From Gammaproteobacteria bacterium (lineage in GTDB: Bacteria; Pseudomonadota; Gammaproteobacteria; SMWH01): a stretch of DNA of 10,166 nt. The position numbers and the translations under genes were made by a program. Shown here piece by piece: positions 5,714 through 10,166 of this stretch; the first letter of the stretch is position 1, and every line of letters begins with the position of its first letter. The notes under the pieces were generated by a model. The model searched no databases. It was not told the origin of the DNA and was given only the letters and a program-made list of their open reading frames with translations. Location of the stretch: positions 1 to 10,166 of the forward strand of contig SMWH01000027.1 in assembly GCA_004357005.1 (NCBI GenBank), given 5' to 3'.

Positions 5714-6124
5714 ATGCGTACAGTCCTTTTCGCCGTCTCCTTGTTGCTGGCCGGGGCCAGTCTCGCCGGGAACAAGCCCCTCATGGAATGCGATGAGAAA
5801 GCCCAGACCCGGTTGGACGTGGGGCCCTGCCTGGACCACATGCTCGAGCAGGCGCAACAGGAACATTCCGAAGCCGTGGCGGCCACCAAAAAGACGATGG
5901 CCGTACTGTCCGATGTCACCGGTCGACTGGACCCGGTGCTGTCTTTCGACGGCGCCCAACGCGAGTTCGAAAACTACCGCGCCCTGAATTGCGCCTGGTA
6001 CTTTGAGCAGTTGTCACCGGGCACCGGCGCTGGCGATGCCCAGAAAGCATGCCGGATCAAACTGACCCGTTACCGGACGCAGGAACTTAAGGACCTGTTG
6101 CCGGATCCCTCCTCCGAAGACTGA
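5714..6124 (+). CDS. Small exported LprI-like (DUF1311-type) protein
   Basis: The 136-residue protein has a signal peptide (1-18, MRTVLFAVSLLLAGASLA) and a short mature part with four cysteines (C26, C39, C93, C113), enough for two disulfides in the periplasm. The motif FENYRALNCAWYF (85-97), together with the upstream cysteine pattern and helical middle, resembles the lysozyme-inhibitor LprI/DUF1311 fold. Overall similarity is only judged by eye, so family assignment is moderate. GGGAGCGG precedes the ATG. It sits 54 bases after the alkyltransferase gene and 11 bases before the glycosylase gene on the same strand, so it is probably co-transcribed with DNA-repair genes although the product leaves the cytoplasm. 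I cannot propose a role in repair. Confidence 0.75.
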   Translation: MRTVLFAVSLLLAGASLAGNKPLMECDEKAQTRLDVGPCLDHMLEQAQQEHSEAVAATKKTMAVLSDVTGRLDPVLSFDGAQREFENYRALNCAWYFEQLSPGTGAGDAQKACRIKLTRYRTQELKDLLPDPSSED

Positions 6125-6135
6125 GGACCGAGGAC

Positions 6136-6756
6136 TTGGACGAGCAGAGTTTTGCCCGTGGGGTACGGGCGTTGTGTCGAGCGGATCCGGATCTGCGCGC
6201 GGTGGTCAAAAACTTCGGCCCGCCCCCCATGTGGGTGCGCCCACCAGGATTCGCCACACTCGTCCAGATCATTCTGGAACAGCAGGTGTCCCTGGCCTCG
6301 GCCCGGGCGGTGTACCGAAAACTCTGCGATCGAACCGGGCGCCCCACGGCGAACCGCTTTCTGGAACTCGACGACACGGAACTGCGCGGCTGCGGTTTCT
6401 CCCGCCAGAAAGCCGCCTATTGCCGGGGTCTCGCGGAAACGGTCGCCGCGGGCAAACTGAAACTGGGTCGCCTGGCACGGTTCGATGACGAGGCGGTCCG
6501 CGCGACGCTGCTTCGGATCAGGGGCATCGGCAACTGGACCGCCGACATCTACCTTCTCATGGCGCTGCGCCGGCCGGATGTATGGCCACTCGGGGACCTG
6601 GCACTGGACAACGCCCTGCGGGAAGTGAAGCGCTTGCGCAAGCGTCCCACGGAGAAACGGCTGGCGAAGATCACCCGGGCGTGGGTACCCTGGCGGTCGG
6701 TGGCGGCCCGGGTGTGCTGGCACCATTATCTGTCGGTACGCGGGCTTAAAGTCTGA
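6136..6756 (+). CDS. DNA-3-methyladenine glycosylase, AlkA-like (HhH-GPD)
   Basis: The 206-residue protein excises alkylated bases, starting base-excision repair. The helix-hairpin-helix is seen at about 124-141 (LLRIRGIGNWTADIYLL), followed by the GPD part with the expected catalytic aspartate D154 in WPLGDLAL. The C-terminal WVPWRSVAARVCWHHYL is typical of AlkA-like enzymes. It is shorter than E. coli AlkA (282) because the N-terminal domain is absent, as in many short family members. The start is a TTG at 6136; GAGGA at 6123-6127 is 8 bases upstream and overlaps the end of the preceding gene (stop 6122-6124), indicating translational coupling. It ends 10 bases from the stop of the convergent transporter gene. 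Confidence 0.9.
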   Translation: MDEQSFARGVRALCRADPDLRAVVKNFGPPPMWVRPPGFATLVQIILEQQVSLASARAVYRKLCDRTGRPTANRFLELDDTELRGCGFSRQKAAYCRGLAETVAAGKLKLGRLARFDDEAVRATLLRIRGIGNWTADIYLLMALRRPDVWPLGDLALDNALREVKRLRKRPTEKRLAKITRAWVPWRSVAARVCWHHYLSVRGLKV

Positions 6757-6758
6757 TT

Positions 6759-6779
6759 CCCGGGGTCTAAGGACCCGGG
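6759..6779. other. Weak hairpin between convergent gene ends
   Basis: CCCGGG (6759-6764) and CCCGGG (6774-6779) can pair around a 9-base loop across the convergent stop codons, and part of the stem lies in the transporter coding end. There is no T-run on either strand, so a terminator role is doubtful. Confidence 0.25.
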
Positions 6780-9130
6780 GGCTGATCGTCGAGACCCAGC
6801 CAGCGATCGCCGATCACCAGCAAGGGTGCGAACAGAAAAAAGTCCGCGACGAGGGCCGCGGCGATGGTCATGGCCGAGAGTTTGCCCGCAACGGCGTTAC
6901 CGGCAAAAGAGGACTGGGCCAGGATCAAGAACCCCGCCACCAGCATGATGGAAGTCACCACCAGCGCCATCCCGACGGTAGAAAAGGCATAACGAACGGC
7001 GTCGGCGCCGTTGGAATGTCTTTCCCGCCGCCCCCGCAGGTACTTGCTCATGAAATGCACCGTGTCATCCACGATGATACCGAGCGTCATGCCCGCGACG
7101 ATGGATACCGCCACGTTCACCGTGCCCACGGTAATAGCCCAGATTCCAAAGGCAATTCCCGCGGGAATGAAATTCGGGATCATGCTGAGCATGCCGAGTC
7201 GAAAACTGCGGAACGCGATGATCAGGGAGGCAGAAATCAACAGCATCGCGAACACGGTCCCCGCCAGCATGCTGCGGATGTTGCGCGCTGATATGTGGGC
7301 GAACATCACGCCGGTCCCCACGCCCTGGGCTCGCATGTAGTCAGGGGCGTTGTTCTCCAGCCATCGCTCGCCCGCGGCGACTTTTTCCAGCATCTCATTG
7401 GTGGTCATGTGACCGAAGGTCACCGTCACCTTGACCGCGGATTTGTCGATGTTGATGGTGTTGTTGAGATCCAGACCGAAGGGCAGGGACATCTCATAGA
7501 GCAACAGGTATTGTGCCGCCAGCGGGCGCTCCCCGGGGAGGCGGTACCAGCTGCGGTCGTCTCCGTGCATGTTCATGTTCAGCCGCTTCATGGTATCGCT
7601 GAAAGTGGCCACATGCGCCACCCCCGGCTGCGACCGGTACCAGGACGCGAAGCCGTCCAGCGCTTCCAGGTACACCGGATCGGCAATGCCCTCGGGACCA
7701 TCGGCGCTTACCGAGAAATGCACCTGGTACAAACCGGTGAGATTTTCCACGGTGAACTCGGAGTCCCGCCGGAACTCGATGCGCTCGCTGAAATACTCCA
7801 GAAACTGGTCGTCCAGTTTCATCGTGGGCACGAAGCTGAGAAGCACCAGCGCCACCAGGGTACACACCACCAGGAGTCGCTTGCGATGTTCGATGACCCA
7901 GTCCGCCAGCTTCTCCATCAACTTCGTGCCCGAGTGAACCGCCTTGCGCGGGTGCACCGGCAACACCGCCATGACCGCCGGCAACAACAGCACCGAGTAG
8001 AAGAACGCCGCCACCACACCCATGGCCGTAATGTTTCCCAAGTCCCGGAACGGCGGCGCGTCGGAGAAATTCATGCTCAGGAACCCGATTACCGTCGTCA
8101 GACTGGTAAGGAATACCGGTTGCATGTTGACGCGCATGCTCTCCACCAGGGCGTCGTGCTTGTTCGCGCCGCGCTGCATGCCGATAAGCATCGTGACGAG
8201 AATATGCACCGAGTCCGCCACCGCCAGGGTCGTGATGATGACCGGCGCCGAAGCTGACGGGGGTGAAAGCACGATGCCCAGCCACCCGGCCATCCCCATC
8301 GCCGTGACGATGGACAGGCTAACCACGATCACGGCGCCCGCCGTGGCCGCGCCCGACCGCAGCAACAACATCATCATCACCACGATGCCCAGGTACATGA
8401 TGGGCACGAGTGTTTTCTGGTCGTCGAGGCTGGCCTCGACGAAGGCGTTGTTGAGCATGGCCACGCCGGCAAGACGCACATCCAGGCCGGGGTGATCCGA
8501 TTCGACCTGCCCGGCCAGCGCCCGGGCCGCCGCCACCGCCGCCGGGACCTCCGCGGAGGACTCTTCCGGAAACTGCAAGGTGACATTGATCCCGGTAACG
8601 TGCGCCCGGTCCGACACCAGTTGGTTGCGGAGAAACGGCTCGTTCAGCGCCACGTCCCGGATCGCCGCCAATTGCTCCGCGCTCAGTTCGGCGGCTCCGG
8701 TGACCAGGTCTTCCACTACGAGGTCGTCGGCTTGCGCATAGGTGTGCTGAAAATTGCTCAGGGAGTCCACGCGAATGGCGTAGGGCAAGCGCCAGGCGGC
8801 CTCGGTGAGTTGCTCCACGGCCGCGAGCGTATCGTTGCTGAACACCTGGCCATCCGCCGGCGCCAGCACGAACAGCAGATTGTCGTTTTTGGTGTAGACG
8901 TTCTGGACTGCCTCGAAGGCGAGCAGTTGCGGGTTCTCTTTGGAAAAGAACACGCGGTAGTTGGTGGAGAACTCGATTCCTCCATAGGCCCCCGCGGCGG
9001 CGGCTATCGCGGCCAGCAAGGACACTCCGATGACCCACCAGCGGAAACGCAACACGAACTGCGCGTAAGCCACTGTCCGGTGATCCCAGGTGGTCCAGTT
9101 GCTGGTGTCCATGTCTTGCCGCGTTTCCAT
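6767..9130 (-). CDS. MMPL/RND-superfamily transporter (HAE3-like)
   Basis: The 787-residue inner-membrane protein has the two-fold RND layout: membrane segment 1 at about 31-49, a periplasmic loop to about 240, five segments to about 395, segment 7 at about 419-435, a second loop to about 617 and five final segments to about 775. Acidic residues sit inside the membrane where proton relays occur: D306 in TLAVADSVHIL and D688/D689 in IIVDDTVHFMSKY. The length and lack of a cytoplasmic tail fit the hydrophobe/amphiphile or sterol-like branch that works without a membrane-fusion protein. The cargo is unknown; relatives move lipids, hopanoids or hydrophobic compounds. It follows the Sel1/prolyl-hydroxylase gene by 21 bases, probably in one operon. 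The start at 9130 has a G-rich upstream stretch; an ATG at 9112 is an alternative. Confidence 0.9.
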   Translation of the reverse strand: METRQDMDTSNWTTWDHRTVAYAQFVLRFRWWVIGVSLLAAIAAAAGAYGGIEFSTNYRVFFSKENPQLLAFEAVQNVYTKNDNLLFVLAPADGQVFSNDTLAAVEQLTEAAWRLPYAIRVDSLSNFQHTYAQADDLVVEDLVTGAAELSAEQLAAIRDVALNEPFLRNQLVSDRAHVTGINVTLQFPEESSAEVPAAVAAARALAGQVESDHPGLDVRLAGVAMLNNAFVEASLDDQKTLVPIMYLGIVVMMMLLLRSGAATAGAVIVVSLSIVTAMGMAGWLGIVLSPPSASAPVIITTLAVADSVHILVTMLIGMQRGANKHDALVESMRVNMQPVFLTSLTTVIGFLSMNFSDAPPFRDLGNITAMGVVAAFFYSVLLLPAVMAVLPVHPRKAVHSGTKLMEKLADWVIEHRKRLLVVCTLVALVLLSFVPTMKLDDQFLEYFSERIEFRRDSEFTVENLTGLYQVHFSVSADGPEGIADPVYLEALDGFASWYRSQPGVAHVATFSDTMKRLNMNMHGDDRSWYRLPGERPLAAQYLLLYEMSLPFGLDLNNTINIDKSAVKVTVTFGHMTTNEMLEKVAAGERWLENNAPDYMRAQGVGTGVMFAHISARNIRSMLAGTVFAMLLISASLIIAFRSFRLGMLSMIPNFIPAGIAFGIWAITVGTVNVAVSIVAGMTLGIIVDDTVHFMSKYLRGRRERHSNGADAVRYAFSTVGMALVVTSIMLVAGFLILAQSSFAGNAVAGKLSAMTIAAALVADFFLFAPLLVIGDRWLGLDDQPPGP

Positions 9131-9151
9131 GTCGATGGGCCCCCCCGGCGG

Positions 9152-10166
9152 TCAGATCCTGAACGAGGCGCTATAGCCGCCCGGCGCAGCAGTCTGAGGC
9201 TCTTTTGGCGGCGGGCGCTGATCCACGGGCAACTCCCTGAACCAGCGGGTGGCCAGCCACTTCTCGCCGCTGCGTACCGGCGCTCCCGCGTGGCGGGACA
9301 GGCGATCGATTTCACCGTTGGGCAGGGTGTTGAAAAACATCAGCGCCGTGCCCGCCCGGGGAGGGACCGTGAGATCCACTTCGGGAAAAACTGTCTCACC
9401 ACCGGCTGTCGGTTGATTGAGATAGGTCAATATCGTCATCAGGCGTTGACCGCCGGCCTCCAAACCTTTTTGGCGACCCGGAATGGACGGGTCGAAGTAA
9501 TCCACGTGGGTCTGGTACTCATCACCTGGGGCGTAGTGCAACATCACCAGCGGTTCACCGTGAGCAAGCGGGAGCATGGCCAGGCTCGAAAGACGCTCTT
9601 CGATGTGGTGAACCACGACATCACGCAGGGGGTTCATGAACGACATCTCGCCGCTGGTTCTCCCTTCATCGGAAACGATCTCACCGCTGCCACGTTGCAG
9701 CACTTTTGACGGTCGCAAATGGGGCATGGCAGCGCTGATAAGATGCGCGCATTCCATCGGGTCCAGGAAACCACGCACCACAAAGGCGCGCGGCGCCCAG
9801 GACAAGGTCCTTGTAACGAGCGGCCGGGGCCCGGGGTCATCGTTTGTGACCTCGACCTCGAGTTCGCCCTGGGCCATCTTTTCGGCAGCGCTTCTCGCCC
9901 GGGTGTTGAGTTCGGATGCCAGATGCTCCACAGCAGCATCAGCAACAGGGTGACCGGTTCCGGCCGCCTTCAGATACCACGCCAGCGCGCGAACCGGATC
10001 CTTTGCCGTGCCCCGGCCGGTTTCGCAGCGCCAAGCGAGAGCAAGCTGCGCGGGTGGCCCTTCACTCATCTCGAGCCAGGCCCGGGTCGCCGCCGCCGTG
10101 TCGCGCTCCCCGCCGATACCGTGATCCAGGCAATAGGCCAACTGGCAACCGGCGGCAGGGTGGCCC
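9152..10166 (-). CDS. Sel1-repeat/prolyl 4-hydroxylase-type 2OG-Fe(II) oxygenase, 5' end outside window
   Basis: The frame is open to the right edge, so the N-terminus is missing. The visible part begins with Sel1-like repeats (residues AYCLDHGIGGERDTAAA and LALAWRCETGRGTAKDP, counting from the Leu at 10141), followed from about 115 by a P4H catalytic domain. Iron ligands are HVD (H212, D214) and H284 in SRHAGAPV, with K294 in SGEKWLATRW as the 2-oxoglutarate-binding residue. The substrate in bacteria is generally a protein or peptide proline but is not known here. The Sel1 part suggests protein binding. Stop at 9152 with a Gly/Ser-rich tail. It is 21 bases upstream of the transporter gene on the same strand, so the two are likely co-transcribed. 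Confidence 0.85.
   Translation of the reverse strand, partial: GHPAAGCQLAYCLDHGIGGERDTAAATRAWLEMSEGPPAQLALAWRCETGRGTAKDPVRALAWYLKAAGTGHPVADAAVEHLASELNTRARSAAEKMAQGELEVEVTNDDPGPRPLVTRTLSWAPRAFVVRGFLDPMECAHLISAAMPHLRPSKVLQRGSGEIVSDEGRTSGEMSFMNPLRDVVVHHIEERLSSLAMLPLAHGEPLVMLHYAPGDEYQTHVDYFDPSIPGRQKGLEAGGQRLMTILTYLNQPTAGGETVFPEVDLTVPPRAGTALMFFNTLPNGEIDRLSRHAGAPVRSGEKWLATRWFRELPVDQRPPPKEPQTAAPGGYSASFRI

Noticed and set aside
4211..5959. A 582-codon minus-strand frame that could be one large protein
   Set aside because: Only the part from 4690 down resembles a protein family; the upstream part overlaps the well-supported alkyltransferase and LprI-like genes on the other strand and has low-complexity composition.
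6759..6779. Bidirectional terminator between the convergent glycosylase and transporter genes
   Set aside because: The stem is only 6 bp with a 9-base loop and has no T-run on either strand, so it is listed only as a weak hairpin.
8492..9709. A 405-codon plus-strand frame, and a 320-codon one at 7295-8257
   Set aside because: Both are antisense to the transporter and hydroxylase genes and have the Arg/His-rich composition of shadow frames in GC-rich DNA.

Overview
The window is GC-rich (roughly 60% by eye) chromosomal DNA with compact, mostly ordinary bacterial genes. The gene set (Ada-type alkyltransferase, AlkA-like glycosylase, BtuE-like peroxidase, LolA-like protein, MMPL/RND transporter) and codon use suggest a gammaproteobacterium. 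No rRNA, tRNA, CRISPR array, transposase or phage gene is visible.

Layout. (1) 1-732 (-): periplasmic metallo-beta-lactamase-fold hydrolase, cut by the left edge. (2) 913-1401 (+): cysteine glutathione peroxidase with a recognisable promoter and terminator, divergent from (1). (3) 1402-2111: about 700 bases without a credible protein gene but rich in inverted repeats, ending on the minus strand in two tandem terminator-like hairpins; a candidate structured RNA or small non-autonomous element. (4) 2112-4120 (-): a TetR regulator, a 59-residue single-pass membrane protein and a LolA-like exported protein. Copies of one 16-base palindrome, CATACC-N4-GGTATG, lie before tetR, before the small gene and between the small gene and the LolA-like gene, so this looks like a small autoregulated regulon. 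(5) 4211-4690 (-): isoprenylcysteine/phospholipid-methyltransferase-like membrane protein. (6) 4775-6756 (+): alkylation-repair cluster, an AraC-HTH/O6-alkylguanine alkyltransferase fusion, a small LprI-like exported protein and an AlkA-like glycosylase. (7) 6767-10166 (-): MMPL/RND transporter downstream of a Sel1-repeat/prolyl-4-hydroxylase protein cut by the right edge.

How the parts fit. Genes in (6) serve direct and base-excision repair of alkylated DNA, with an unexplained periplasmic protein between them. LolA-like proteins are often found beside MMPL transporters and TetR regulators; here the LolA-like/TetR part and the transporter are about 3.8 kb apart and separated by repair genes on the opposite strand. 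I see no complete new defence or mobile system. The most unusual signals are the repeated operator, the structured non-coding stretch at about 1565-2100, and the makeup of the repair operon.
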